From Meconema thalassinum (lineage: Eukaryota > Arthropoda > Insecta > Orthoptera > Tettigoniidae), in contig OX336389.2 of NCBI GenBank assembly GCA_946902985.2, positions 1,079,653,788 through 1,079,717,787 of the forward strand: 64,000 nucleotides of DNA, given 5' to 3'. Under the pieces are notes generated by a model, which did no database searches, was not told where the DNA came from, and saw only the letters and a list, made by a program, of their open reading frames with translations. The position numbers and the translations under genes were made by a program. This document shows, piece after piece, positions 1-11,109 of the stretch. Each line of letters starts with the position of its first letter. Position 1 is the stretch's first letter.

Positions 1-1007
1 TCAGCAACCAACTTGTGTATGAATGTCTCTGGACGGTGAATACAGTGATCATGTTGAACTTCGTTGTATACGCCAATTGTTTATTGATTATATGTTTAAA
101 GTACATAACAATGAGTCCAACCACGCTGTTGTTTGTGCAATGGAAGTATTATTTGCCATTCAATATTTAGCGGCTCCGTTGATGCACGGCACTATGGTGT
201 TGTTGAATACGACGTTAATTTGGGGAGATATGCTTCTTGTAAAAAACCGTTCGACGAAAAAGAACATTGGCCCGTCATATGTAAACTACAAATAGACGCA
301 AAAAGTGAGAAATCGGAGATAATACGATGCCAATTTTAAAATTCAATATAAATATGCAATTTCAGGAACAATTCCGGATATTATGCAGTACAGTCGAGGG
401 ACGTTGTTGGACGAACAAATGTTAACATTGTTCTGCATTGTATTTCTCTTGTGAGAAGTCAACGCTTGGTTACTTTGGCCTTTGCTGTTGTAATGGTAAA
501 ATTGATTTGCCGGAATAAAAAATACCTGACAGACTGAAACAATTTTTCACTGGAGGTGATTATCACAAGGAATTTCAAAGGGAATATTCGGAAGAACAGC
601 AATGCTATGTCCTGTGTTTCCTCTGGTGCCAATGTTACCAAGCCACATGGATACGGTCCATATTGTTTAAAAATTTCTGGAATATCACATCATCGCATTT
701 CTTCTTCATATTCCAAAAATATAAGCGACGGTTCTTACGGCCAGTCGTATATACAATATTAGACTCCTCAGAAGCTAACCAAGTCAGGTCTGTAAATCAA
801 GTGAATTCTTGCATCAGGGAGGGAACACTTCAGACTTTAAACACTATTTTCAAGAGCATAAGCCCTACATTCAATATTCAAAATACCTCTCTATTTAAAT
901 GTGAGTTCAGTGTCTAGATAAAATTAAATTGCAATCCAGCTGACGATATTCAATTAGCATGGCTCATAATATGGGATGACGCCCCAATGGCAAGTATTCA
1001 TTAATTA
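1..1007 (+). other. Degraded sequence upstream of the helicase remnant
   Basis: Short overlapping frames are present (23-295, 133-339, 556-762, 663-917), but none matches a family I can name. The stretch may be the upstream part of the same Helitron, since its base composition is similar and the segment at 897-961 is duplicated inside the helicase remnant. No start, splice signal or domain supports a separate gene. Confidence 0.3.
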
Positions 1008-1497
1008 ATGTGTGTGAATCGTCTTGTAAAAGATATTATACGTAACGATATTATTCCTTTTTGTGGGAAATTGGAGGAGACTTCAGGTAGGTTTTGCCTG
1101 TTGTACCGCACGCTTCTCGCCAAACAGTTTTTCACAATTGTAGTAAATACTCTTCTCTCTGGCCCTTTGCTAAAATACGCCGCTTACATAAAAAACACAC
1201 GATCAAAACCAGATGTAATGGAATGTTCTGCTCTTTTGCTACAAGTTAATGACGACTACCCGTCCGTGGATGGTGAGGAATCAAATGTTATTGAATTACC
1301 AGGAAGACTTCCTACTCATGATGATATCGTGACTGAGATTTACGGCGAAACATTCACTTCTGCGAAGGATATAATACATTTATCGAAAGTTTGCAGTCTT
1401 AAACCAAAAAATGAACACTGTATTGAAAATTTAAATGAGAGTTCAGTGTCTAGATAAAATTAAATTGCAATCTAGCGGACGATATTCGATTAGCATT
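897..1497 (+). repeat. Local duplication inside the Helitron remnant
   Basis: About 65 bases starting at 897 (gagttcagtgtctagataaa...) recur at 1432 with a few mismatches. A second local pair links 1518-1625 with 2018-2115, both containing ttgcttggatttggaaat and gcagataatattgggc. The element was therefore rearranged by short internal duplications as it decayed. Confidence 0.7.
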
Positions 1498-2267
1498 GCT
1501 AATATATTTATGTACGGTATGTATGAATGTATGAAAATTGCTTGGATTTGGAAATTAAAAGTGCAGATAATATTGGGCAGAGAGCTCTTCCTTGGACTTG
1601 ATTTAACACCATCCGATAAAACACATTTATTTCTTACAGAAATACTTCGATGGCATTCTATATCTCCGCAACAGTTACCGATATCACTCTGAAATGTTGT
1701 ATGGCAATGTGTGAATTTCAAAAACCTGTTAAGCACAAAACCAACAGGGCGGCCAAGCGAATTTGAGAAATTTTGGCCGTGCAGATCTCAAACTTAGATC
1801 CAGAAGTTCACAAATATACACCAGCGTTAATATTAAATACTGAAGATGAAAGCCTGCTACTTCAATTTCCTACAGAATTCTTGAATTTCTTGGAATTAAG
1901 TGATTTGTCTCCACATATTCTTACTCTAAAAGTTTGAGCCATAGTTATGCTCCTTAGAAATCTGAACGTTTCCCAAGGGCTCCTAAATGGAACCAGATTA
2001 ATTGTAAGAAATATGTATAAAAATTGCTTGGATTTGGAAATAATAAGTGCAGATAATATTGGGCGGAGAGCTCTAATCCTTCGACTTGATATAACATCAT
2101 CCGATGAAACACTTCCCTTTTCTTTTAAGAGGCACCACTTTCCAATTCTAGAAGGTGCAGGTCTCTATTTGCCTCATCAAGTTTTCGGCCATGGTCAGTT
2201 ATATGTTGCAAAGTTGATCTTTCTTAGTAATCGTACAAAGAATGCATATAAGAAAATCCTTCAGTAA
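1008..2267 (+). pseudogene. Helitron Pif1-type helicase remnant, C-terminal part
   Basis: Broken reading frames at 1008-1457, about 1800-1935 and 1947-2267 follow the order of the C-terminal half of the Pif1-like helicase of Helitron rolling-circle transposons. Seen: a segment ending SLKPKNEHCIENLNES (helicase region with the KNE signature), a PTEFLNFLELSDLSPHILTLKV-like segment, then MLLRNLNVSQGLLNGTRL and a tail with LPHQVFGHGQLYVA. Helitron helicases normally have a motif of the AMTINKSQGQ type between the LPF and GHGQLYVA blocks; here it is missing and the flanking blocks are joined in frame, so the protein would be inactive. A stop codon lies just before MLLRNL, and a duplicated piece is embedded between the blocks (see 897-1700). 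No Helitron termini were identified. The family call comes from motif order recalled by eye. Confidence 0.72.
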
Positions 2268-2431
2268 ATGTTTTCCCAATGACCGTCACGTTTTGACGGA
2301 TTTCAACTAGTTATTATTATGTTCAAAGTTGGGAAGAAGAGTGGAAGTTGCTGCGTCATTAGTTACCAACCAAATTCTCCATGACAGGTCCTGCAGTCAT
2401 CAACACGTGCAGTTCTATGTTTTCTCTCCCA

Positions 2432-2722
2432 CGGCGTATCCGCGCACCATGGACGGGAGGGCAGCTGCAGCAAGTCCGAAGATCGTAGGTTCGAATTCCG
2501 GCGCTGACAGCGGCTATCCTGAGTGTGATTTTCTCCCGTTTTTCTCCACACTCCCTCCAGGCAAATGTCGGGAATGTACATTACTCCAAGTCCCGGGGCA
2601 CCTACCTCATCCTTGTCCCTTAATACACACACTGCTACAGTCATCACATAAATACAGGTTATCAGACAAGTTCAACTCACACCCTACTACACTGGGCTGA
2701 TGAACATGATGCTCCAAGTCCC
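2432..2722 (+). mobile_element. SINE type A, copy 1
   Basis: A tRNA-like head with a B-box-like taggttcgaattcc at about 2489 is followed by a body (ctccctccaggcaaatg, tcccggggcacctacctcatcc) and a 3' tail with acacacactgctacagtcat, caggttatcagacaa and gggctgatgaacatgatg. The same order recurs at 5497, about 6555 and 50526, which defines a dispersed family. Non-coding; presumably moved by LINE enzymes. Confidence 0.75.
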
Positions 2723-4822
2723 AAAAGTGAATTAACAACATCATCTACGTTTTTGACAGGATTTCTACTATAGTCCGGGATGACTCAATTTGAAAAACGC
2801 TAGTTATGATTAAATCATTAATTAAAACTCCTGTCAGAATTGACTTATTGGTTTGATATGACGTTTGATCTAATTGACGATTAGTTTCTCTACTCATAAC
2901 AGAGCACTGTGTGGTTTCCCTTTTGGAAAAAAAGAAACACGAACTTTCCACCATTATTCTTGCGAGTGAGCGGAAGTCAACATTAACAAATTTGGTCATT
3001 CGCCATCAGCCGTCCTGGTACTGTTGTAGTACGGTGGCATGACTAATGTACCTAGGTATGCAACACGTGTTTCAAAAGAAGAGGAAAACCTTATTTCGAT
3101 CTGTGACACTGTTGACATGTAGTAATTGAGGAGTTTGCTGCAGAATTGCTCTTCATGTGCCAGAAGAGTAAGTATCAACCAATATACCTTTATTCTACAT
3201 GAGCGTAGTTCATATATGTTACATAAGAAACGTTTGAGCCCCCGAATTTCATATTAAGTTGATCTAGTGGTTACATTCTAGCCTCACTGAAACTGTGATT
3301 TTTTTCGCGTGACTTTGATGGACTGGAATGAGAATGACCACTTATATGTTTAACACTGTTCTGCATTTGGAATCATTACCTGATAATAACTGACATTGCA
3401 TACTGTATTCTTCAACCTATGTGCCATACATACAATACGCTACAGGCTGTATTTAAGCTAGTGGTTATTCCGGATTAATGCTTAGAGACATGTCTAGACA
3501 TTTTATTAATTTTGAATTCAAGATGACAACGACTCATAGGAGAACCCGGATTATAAAAAATATTGAAATTATACTCCAACAGTCCCTCAGAGAAGGTAAA
3601 GAAAGTAAAGACTAGATGAATATGCTCGTGAGAGGCCTAGAGCAAATGTGGCCGATTACAGTATAATTTTGACTCAATACCAAGCTTGAAGTAGAAATCT
3701 CACATTTTTATAATGTACTTTCTATGTATATATCAATGTCACCGCAACTAGGCAAGTAACTTCGATCATGGGGTTTTACTTGTAACTAGCATTTCAGCCG
3801 GACTTGCCCGGGTTAGGAATATGAATATGGTAAGAAACTAAGTTACAGAATATACCAAAGTCAATACACTAAGTTTAACCCCTCCGAAGTCCCTTCACTC
3901 TCGCATTTAACATCTAGGCAAGAAATAGAATTTGGACAGTTATTTGAATTTTACAATAACAAAATATCAAGAACGTCGAAGAAAATATAGCAGGCCAGTA
4001 ATAGGAGCTAAGAGAAGGTATGGGTGTGGGACTCCATCAGTCCCATAGGTCCGAGGCTCGCTCAAGACATTTTTAGCAGGTAAGAGAGTACACGTGAAAC
4101 AAGTTGCTAGCCTTGCCCATGGTTCACGAACTAGGACGTGACTACATTATGAGAAAACCCAATTTTAAGGATGAAAGACTAATTGTTCAAAATTATTTGT
4201 ATTGGCATAGAATTACTTACGCTTTAAATAGCAGTGAAGTGTTCTTTTAATATCTGTCAACAATTACCACTACTGTTGAACATAATATCACTTACGGTAC
4301 CACTAGCCCAGTTTGCAACGCCAGTCCCTGTTTTCCTGTGCATAGCAACATTTTAACCTTTGATTTACAAGGGCATTTCATGTTTTTGCGATATTTAGCA
4401 ATATAAACCAAAAGTTTTCATACAATGACACCAGATGTCCGGATTATCTCATTTTTCGTAATTTTGTAACATTCCTTATTTTCCCCTGTGGTGTTCTCTC
4501 GATCTCCAGGAAAATTCTGGAATGGTGCAATTTGAGGAGCTACATGAAACTCGTTCCCAACTCCATCCTTATCAATTATGAATACGTTGTATACTTAACA
4601 AGCACTGCAATAACACCGGTTTAATTGAAGCACGCCATCGAACAACGCTGTATTACACATTTTTTGGAAAATTGAGTTTATAGCCGGACAATAATGTACG
4701 AGGCATTCTCCGCGTGCTAAGGTGGAAAACACGGCCAAATGACATTTTGAAGCACCTCGTTGCTAGGCTATAAGTTTGGCACCAGGCGGAAATACGCTGT
4801 ACAGCACAATGTTGTGTACAAC
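2723..4822. other. No recognisable gene
   Basis: AT-rich single-copy-looking DNA with only short frames (2745-2999 minus, 2996-3178 minus) that have no recognisable domain. I see no RNA gene, mobile-element end or promoter. The last 200 bases are richer in CG and may hold the promoter of the exon at 4823. Confidence 0.5.
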
Positions 4823-5002
4823 ATGGCGAGCGTGGGAGATGTGTTGAGTCCTGGTAGTGGAAATCGATTGAACAGATCAAGAAAACGTAAAGTAAACGTG
4901 AGTAAGTGGAAGGATATTAAACGCAAGACGTTGAGGGATCAGGGAAAGGCGTATATGAGTCAATGTGGGAAGAATATCCCTGCTAAACAGCCTCCAAACC
5001 AG
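4823..5002 (+). CDS. Putative first coding exon, basic N-terminal module
   Basis: An ATG in good context (acaacATGGCG) opens exactly 60 codons ending in frame at a perfect splice donor, cag|GTAAGT at 5003. The peptide starts MASVGDVLSPGSG and is then strongly basic (RSRKRKVNVSKWKDIKRKTLRDQGKAYM, shown here only as key pattern K/R-x-W-K-x2-K-R-K). A W-K-x-N-K-x-K-x-L-R-x2-G-x2-Y pattern followed by G-K-x-x-P-A-K heads a family of uncharacterised, multicopy insect proteins that I know only from memory. Downstream exons were not found; the intron immediately holds a (TTG)n tract and a SINE. It could be a host gene or a captured transposon-related exon. Confidence 0.45.
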
Positions 5003-5052
5003 GTAAGTGGAACAAGGCTGTATTTTAGTGTCATAGCTATGTGATTAATGAG

Positions 5053-5056
5053 TGTG

Positions 5057-5102
<46 letters not shown>

Positions 5103-5398
5103 GATTTATGTAGGAGCTCTGAAATATCGCGGTCATGTAGCCCCGTGTACTTGGTGTGAGTGTGGAATTGGTCTGATAACCTGTGTTATTGTGATGGCTG
5201 TATTAGTGTAGTTGTAATTCAGATGAGGATTGGGAAGGAGGCGGCCGTGGCTGGCATTCGCCCGGAGTTCAAGTGGGAAACCACGGAAAACCACTTCCAG
5301 GATGGCTCACAATGAGCTGGGAATCGAACCCACCTCTTGCCAGTTTTGCTTCACGATGTTGAGTGTAGCCCAGTCCTCAGACCAGAATTAAAGTACTT
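5053..5398 (-). mobile_element. SINE type B, copy 1, with (TTG)n tail
   Basis: Reverse orientation: the tRNA-like end is at the right and the tail, a (TTG)16-like tract at 5057-5104, at the left. The body contains ggtcatgtagccccgtgtac, gtctgataacctgtgttatt and the shared central domain ggaaaccacggaaaaccac near 5277. It lies just inside the presumed intron after the exon at 4823. Confidence 0.78.
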
Positions 5399-5496
5399 GG
5401 ATATTTGTTGGTTCCTCATTTGTACTAGATAACAATAATACATGGAAATTATAGTTTGATGTATGTACTGTAGGTGGAATAAATGTATTCTCTATG

Positions 5497-5815
5497 TAAT
5501 GTCCCGCGGCGTAGCCGAACTCGCTAAATCGCGCACCACGGCCATGAAAGCAGCTACAACAAGTCCGGAGATCGCAGCTTTGTATCCCGGCACTGACAGG
5601 GGCTATTCTGAGTTTGGTTTTTCCACATTCCCTCCAGGCAAATTCAGGAATAGTACATTACTTGAAGTCCCGGGGCACCTATCTCATCCTTGTCCCTAAT
5701 ACAGTTACACACACTACTTCAGTCATCACATAATTACATGTTTTTAGACATGTACAAAACACAACCAACTACACGAGGCTGAAGACCAAGATGACCCAAG
5801 CTCCTAAAATGTATG
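5497..5815 (+). mobile_element. SINE type A, copy 2
   Basis: The most complete head of this type in the window: gcggcgtagccgaactcgct, then cgcgcaccacggcc, with the same body and tail as the copy at 2432 and ending gaccaagatgacccaagctcc. Short frames across it are accidental. Confidence 0.78.
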
Positions 5816-6554
5816 AACAAAAACAAATCTCTGTGTAATGGAATGGATTAGAAAATTATTTCTGGCATTATTGTTCACGTATGTTAAGTCTGCTATGGAA
5901 CAACGCTGTAAGAACAGTCGCATACAGCGTTATTCCACCATATTGAGATATAAATCAGGTATTGCACAGGCATTGGAGTGGCATTGTGGCATTTTCAGGC
6001 TGAACATGATTTATTCACCAATTATTATGTTGAATTGTTTTTAAGTCGAAAATTAATGTATATGCGATGAAGAAATATTTTTCTTCGTTCGTGTACATTT
6101 TGATAAATTATTTGTTAGCGTACCGACGGGGAAAAACTCACGCTGTAATACAGAAATTTAAGAGTATATTAAACAGAGAATTTGGAATACGCCACTACAT
6201 CATAATATACATTTACGGTATCACTTGAACACGTACTCAGACTTAACGATGCTCTCCTTAAAAGATGAGCAATGAAAAGTAAATATTTATAAGGCTAAGG
6301 AAAATTAAGTGCTACTTTACGTTGTTCTACTCTGAAACCCTTCGCTGAAAGGAATAGTTATTCGTCTTCTCTGCTCTACTTCTCCCCTATTTTTTGTAGT
6401 CGTCCATTTCATTCAGATGAGAAAACCATTAAGTGATTGAATATACTGTACTGTACGTCGTTGGCTATATCGTATTTGATTCTTTTTGTAGTGGCCTAAA
6501 CTTAAAACTGGTAAGCTTCTGGTAACAGCAGGACAAATGTAGTGAAGGTGTTGT
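5816..6554. other. No recognisable gene
   Basis: AT-rich DNA with one short frame (5838-6044) lacking any recognisable domain. No structural RNA or repeat stands out. Confidence 0.45.
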
Positions 6555-6800
6555 TTCTAGTTTAAACGGTACAGATAGGTAGTTCGTATCCTGGCCACCT
6601 TGAGTGTGGTTTCCTCCCTAGTTTTTCCATTCATTTGATTCAAATGACGGGATAATATTTTATTTCAAATCCCGGAGCTCCTCTCCCTATCCCTTGCACT
6701 AATTATTACAATTACACACACTGCTACATTCACAACAAAAACACAGGTTATGAAACAAATCCAACACATTTAAGTACATGGGACTGATGATCAATAGAAA
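6555..6800 (+). mobile_element. SINE type A, copy 3, diverged
   Basis: Diverged body and tail: tttcaaatcccggagctcct, acacacactgctacattcac, acacaggttatgaaacaaat and catgggactgatgatc. The head is poorly preserved. Confidence 0.6.
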
Positions 6801-6869
6801 CAAAAGTATTATAGTTGGATATTGGTAATGATAATAAACCTTCATTCACATGCGGACATTCTTCACCAG

Positions 6870-9038
6870 CTAATCTAATGATCTTGGACAGTTTACCTTT
6901 GCTTGGATAATCTCTGTTGAGCAATTGGCTTTTCCTCTCAAATCATTGATCTCCTGTGTTGGCATATCTGTTGACGAATTCTGAAGTCCTTTACTGCTCC
7001 CACTGGGTGTTGTATTTCCTAAGGATGTCGTCTCGGAAGAAGAATTTGCGATGTATATATCTTTATTGGGTAGTTTATCTTCTGGTACAGGTGCGATTGT
7101 ATAATTTCTCATTATTGCTCCTTCTTGATCATGATGGGATGAATTGAGGATATCTTTTGTGCCAAATGAAGTGCTATATACAATTGCGTCTTTCACCGTA
7201 GACATAGTTGAACTTGTTTCATTGTGATGAGTCACAATTTCCTCTTGATCAAATGTGGTTGGCCCTGTTTTAACACCATGTTCTGAAAGTGACTTGTTCT
7301 CACCCATACTGTGTGCTTGATCAGAGACATTACGACATACTTCATCGTGCGTAATTGACTTGCAGATGGTTTGATTAGCATCTTCTGTACTATCAATAAT
7401 AGAGTTTTCAATAGTCACTTTGGAAGGGACAGGTGTGACGGTAGCATTCTTCTCCGTTAGTTCATACCGTGTATATAATCTATCTTCTAAACAACCACCT
7501 GTATTATTATCTCTGAAGAAATTTTGGATACATCCACAATAACTTTCTCCATCGGGAATTTTTATGCAAACTTCGTTCTGCTGGCATTCAGTGGAGTGAT
7601 TGCACTGGACACGAGCTGCAGTTGGTATATTGTCGGCAACATTCGTACTTAGTTCTACTGAGGATTTACGCTGCTCAACACTACTGACGCTAGAATACAA
7701 TTGTGTACTATTTGTAGTCCTAGTGACTGCATCAGTACTAAACATTGCAATACTGACAGTTGATGTAGCATTTGCTACTCTACTGTTGTTACTTTCAGTA
7801 CTGGCGGTTGATGTGGGATTTGTAGCCCTAGTGTTGTTACTTTCAGTACTGGCGGTTGATGAGGGAATTGTAGCTGTAATGAATATGTTAGAGCTGTGGA
7901 TGTCAGTACCGAAAGTTGATGTGGTATTTATAGCACTAGTGACTACATTAGTGCTGGGAGTTCTGTCAGTTGACGTTGCATTTGTAGCAATAGGAAACGT
8001 TTCTGTTGTGTGAATTTCGGCATTGACAGTTAATGAGGCGTTTGCAATACTAGGAAAAGTATCTGTACTGGGAATTTCGGCAGTGACAGTTGATGAGGTT
8101 TTTGTAGCACTAGCAAACGTATCTAGTGTGTGAATTTCAGCACTAGCAGTTGATGAGGCTTTTGTGGGACCAGCAAACGTATCTGTTCTGTGAATTTCGG
8201 TACTGACACGTGATGTAGGGACGGAGCTATTGTGCTGAGTCAACACATGAGAAAAATGCTTTTTGGTAACGAATTGTTCTTTTTCAACATGGGGGACTGT
8301 GCTCATCCTGTAGCTACTGGGTATTGCTTGAGGATTACTTGTATCCTGCAGTGGGGAATTAATTTCAGTGGAGGCAGCTGTTCCAATATATAGTTCATAA
8401 TTAGTTGTGTTATTTGTTTTATCTCGTGAAGTAGTTACATTTCCAAAATATTCATTTCCTCTCAGAGGCTCGGATGTGTTCTCAAAAGAGGATGTCGTAT
8501 CGTAATGAATAGCTAATATGTTTTCCTCACGTAATGCATGAATTTCTGTACTATCTGGTAACGTGTTGTTAGTTAATAGTGAAGTAGAAATAACACTAGA
8601 TGATTGTAATTCACTTGAATGTGTAACTGACCCTATACCATTTGTGGTTGAGACATGAGTGGAAATAATATCTAAATTTGCTTTGATCTGCTTTCTTTCT
8701 TCATGAAGTTCAAAGGTAGAGCGGGTTGCAGTCTCAGTTTGGCCCCCCACTGCTTCACTTCTGTAATAGTTTGAACCAGTAATCATAGCTTCCATCACCT
8801 CTTGAGTTGTTTTATCACTAGCAACAGAAGAAATACGACCTTCTGAGTCTTGTCTCTCCCTAGTACTGCCGAATGTTGGTATTATGTAATTTAATAAAAT
8901 ACTTTCACCCTGTTGTGCAACTCCCAGAGTTGGTCTTGGAGCTTCGATTTCTTTTGTTGAGTGTCTATCGACTTGTGAAAGGTCATTTTGTTCATAATCC
9001 CTTTTCTCTCGAACAATGGAGTCAACCTGGGCGAATGC
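6870..9038 (-). CDS. Large exon of a mucin-like, EGF-containing secreted or membrane protein
   Basis: An open frame of about 720 codons on the minus strand. Its left limit on the sense strand is a strong splice acceptor (pyrimidine tract then tttcag) at 9039-9041, and the peptide begins AFAQVDSIV..., as expected just after a signal peptide encoded upstream. An internal ATG at 8795 is not needed as a start. The first 430 residues are very rich in Ser and Thr with many N-x-S/T sites, including 20-residue repeats of the A-E-I-H-T-x-D-T-F type (DNA period 60 bp). A six-cysteine module spaced C-x5-C-x5-C-x9-C-x-C-x12-C lies at about 7492-7605 and fits an EGF-like domain. After it comes another Ser/Thr-rich stretch. 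The frame stops at 6870-6872, but AAG|GTAAAC at 6897 could be a donor, so the gene may continue. The protein name is unknown; mucin or apical-matrix adhesion protein is an inference. Confidence 0.7.
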   Translation of the reverse strand, partial: AFAQVDSIVREKRDYEQNDLSQVDRHSTKEIEAPRPTLGVAQQGESILLNYIIPTFGSTRERQDSEGRISSVASDKTTQEVMEAMITGSNYYRSEAVGGQTETATRSTFELHEERKQIKANLDIISTHVSTTNGIGSVTHSSELQSSSVISTSLLTNNTLPDSTEIHALREENILAIHYDTTSSFENTSEPLRGNEYFGNVTTSRDKTNNTTNYELYIGTAASTEINSPLQDTSNPQAIPSSYRMSTVPHVEKEQFVTKKHFSHVLTQHNSSVPTSRVSTEIHRTDTFAGPTKASSTASAEIHTLDTFASATKTSSTVTAEIPSTDTFPSIANASLTVNAEIHTTETFPIATNATSTDRTPSTNVVTSAINTTSTFGTDIHSSNIFITATIPSSTASTESNNTRATNPTSTASTESNNSRVANATSTVSIAMFSTDAVTRTTNSTQLYSSVSSVEQRKSSVELSTNVADNIPTAARVQCNHSTECQQNEVCIKIPDGESYCGCIQNFFRDNNTGGCLEDRLYTRYELTEKNATVTPVPSKVTIENSIIDSTEDANQTICKSITHDEVCRNVSDQAHSMGENKSLSEHGVKTGPTTFDQEEIVTHHNETSSTMSTVKDAIVYSTSFGTKDILNSSHHDQEGAIMRNYTIAPVPEDKLPNKDIYIANSSSETTSLGNTTPSGSSKGLQNSSTDMPTQEINDLRGKANCSTEIIQAKVNCPRSLD
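7925..8225 (-). repeat. In-frame 60 bp coding tandem repeat
   Basis: The motif gaatttc recurs at 8012, 8072, 8132 and 8192, exactly 60 bases apart, within the mucin-like exon; more diverged units continue to the left. Each unit encodes 20 residues around AEIHTTDTF. The repeat keeps frame and is probably variable in copy number between individuals. Confidence 0.85.
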
Positions 9039-9989
9039 TGAAAGAGGAACATTAAAAAAATATTAGAATACATCGAAATATGGAATACTAATAGATTACT
9101 TAGGCAACACTGAAAAAAGGCTTCTAATGTTTATATAAATATAGAATGGAAAATAAATTCACATTGCATTATATACAGTAAGCTGAAGTACAGGAAATAC
9201 TTCATAACATCTCTGGATCATGAGGTGTATCTTAAATAAACAGAAACCCTCGCGAGCCCCTTATATCTTCCCATAGGAGGAATCACGAGCACAGAATCAC
9301 AGTTCTTCAGGTGTTCGTAGTTTTTGCGAGGAGAATGGTATCACAATCAACATTGTTAAATATAATTTAAAATGTGTAAAACATTAAGCATGTTTATCAT
9401 ATTTCGACGTAAAATGGCAAATATTCAACAGTGAATTTCTAAAATGTTATTGGCTGGAGGTACACTGTGATACTGGCGTTTATACTGAAGATTAAGGAAT
9501 CTTGAATTCGGAGCGCTACTTGATCATGGGTCACTAAACTGGTGAAAATTCACTGAACTGCACAAATAATAACTAGATTCTGCACGAATGTTCTGGTGGA
9601 TTACAGGATACGTGCTACTTTAGGATATTATTTCTCCCCTCCATTCATTCATTCATTCATTCATCCATCCTGAAGAAATTATCAATTTTTAATTCAAGAA
9701 TGTCAAATATACCAGGGGGGTTAGGTTAGGGAGGGATGGCCACTCTTGTGGCATTACTAGGGAATGAACCAGTAGTTAATATTTGAATGTCTACTTAAAG
9801 TATTTTCTTCTTTGTTGCATGCATTGCTTTGTGAATTTCGTGTTTTCCAATTTATTTGTTTATATGTGTGTATTAAATATCAACATTGACCACCTAATAT
9901 AATAAAGGATGTCGCTCTGACGCCGAATAAATGAAAATCAACAACCCACACATAAGATTTGGCTTGACAAAATTAAAATATATGGATCC
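9039..9989. other. Intron or intergenic DNA with a (CATT)n tract
   Basis: Immediately upstream of the mucin-like exon on its sense strand, so probably intron. A short (CATT)n microsatellite lies near 9642-9664. I could not identify the upstream exon that should carry the signal peptide. Confidence 0.45.
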
Positions 9990-10002
9990 AAGTTTGTCTA
10001 TA

Positions 10003-10332
10003 AATGAAAATCCACAGCCTGCTTCCAGTCTCCGACCGGGTCAGGAATGGAATGAATGAAGCCCCCATCTAGCGGCGAGGATATGAACTGTGCCGGCTGC
10101 CGAGGCCTGACGCACTCCTCTGGGGCACTGATTAAATGAATGACAGATGAAATGAAATGATAGTGGAGAGTGTTGCTGGAATGAAATATTGACAGGGAAA
10201 ACCGGAGTACCCGGAGAAAAACCTGTCTGCCTCCGTTTTGTCCAGCACAGATCTCACATGGAGTGACCGGGATTTGAACCACGGACCCAGCGGTGAGAGG
10301 CCGGCGTGCTGCCGCCTAAGCCACGGAGGCTT
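10003..10332 (-). mobile_element. SINE type C, complete, 13 bp target duplication
   Basis: A 330 bp insertion bounded by perfect copies of aagtttgtctata at 9990-10002 and 10333-10345. On the minus strand it starts with a tRNA-like head (tccgtggcttaggcggcagc, B box ggttcaaatcccgg), then ggtttttctccgggtactcc, and ends in an A-rich tail. The duplication shows retroposition. Confidence 0.9.
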
Positions 10333-10443
10333 AAGTTTGTCTATATTGCTTCAAATTAATGAGAAAATAGGATATGCTATATAATGAAATAGTGAATATC
10401 TCTACGAAGGGAAATTGAGCATATCACTGTGTAGTTTAGTTGG

Positions 10444-10655
10444 GAGCGTGATGGCGCAGTGGCTTAGCTGCTCGTCTTTCATCCGGACGGCTGGGGTTCG
10501 AATCCCGGTGACAGTGGGGTGGAATTTTCACCCGAAGAATCTCGTGGCGTCAGGATGGGCATCCGGCTTTAAATCCCCGACCAGAACCGAAAATGAGCCT
10601 TCTTGGCTCCGGCGATTGGGAAAAGCCGAGGAAAGTCACTGTATCGTTTAGTTGA
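10444..10655 (+). mobile_element. SINE type D
   Basis: A tRNA-like head (gatggcgcagtggcttagct; B box gggttcgaatcccggtga) is followed by a body with ctcgtggcgtcaggatgggc and gagccttcttggctccggcg. The short frame 10415-10651 across it is a by-product. Confidence 0.78.
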
Positions 10656-10786
10656 TTATTTCTTTCAGTTAGGAAACTACCAAGAAAATATGACTAGAGC
10701 CGCAAAAGTGTTCGTTTGTTAGGTTTTTAACATTCAAATTTTGTTTCAGATGTTTATTGAAATATTAGCTTATCACCGTAAATACA

Positions 10787-11012
10787 CCTCCGTAGCGTAG
10801 CGGTCAGCATGGTTAGCTGCCGCCCTGGAAGTCCTGGGTTCGATTCCCGGCTCTGCCACGAAATTTGAAAAGTGGTATGAGGACTGGAACGGGGTCTACT
10901 CAGCCTCGGGTGTTCCAAATGAGTAGAGGGGGTTCGATTCCCACCTCAGCAATCCTCGAAGTGGTTTTCCGTGGTTTCCCACTTCGTCTTCGGACAAATG
11001 CTGGGATCGTAC
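10787..11012 (+). mobile_element. SINE type E, left half, interrupted by the giant-LTR element
   Basis: The tRNA-like head starts cctccgtagcgtagcggtca (B box gggttcgattcccgg), and the shared central domain ggttttccgtggtttcccac lies near 10962. At 11012 the SINE stops in mid-body and the retrotransposon begins; the remainder resumes at 22478. A 12 bp target duplication, accgtaaataca, flanks the two halves at 10775-10786 and 22741-22752, which proves they were one 489 bp insertion. Confidence 0.93.
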
Positions 11013-11109
11013 TGTCCCCGATAATCCGGATAGTAGGCTGTCAGATATCCGCCCCCTCAATCGGATTGCCAATAATCAATCGCACCGGCACAGCTACATC
11101 AATGAAAAT

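Noticed and set aside
7600..8013. 137-codon Leu/Val-rich plus-strand ORF
   Set aside because: Antisense of the Ser/Thr-rich mucin-like exon; the composition is explained by the opposite strand.
10787..10870. tRNA gene
   Set aside because: A and B boxes are present, but this is the head of a SINE with body, tail and target duplication. The same reasoning applies to the other tRNA-like heads.
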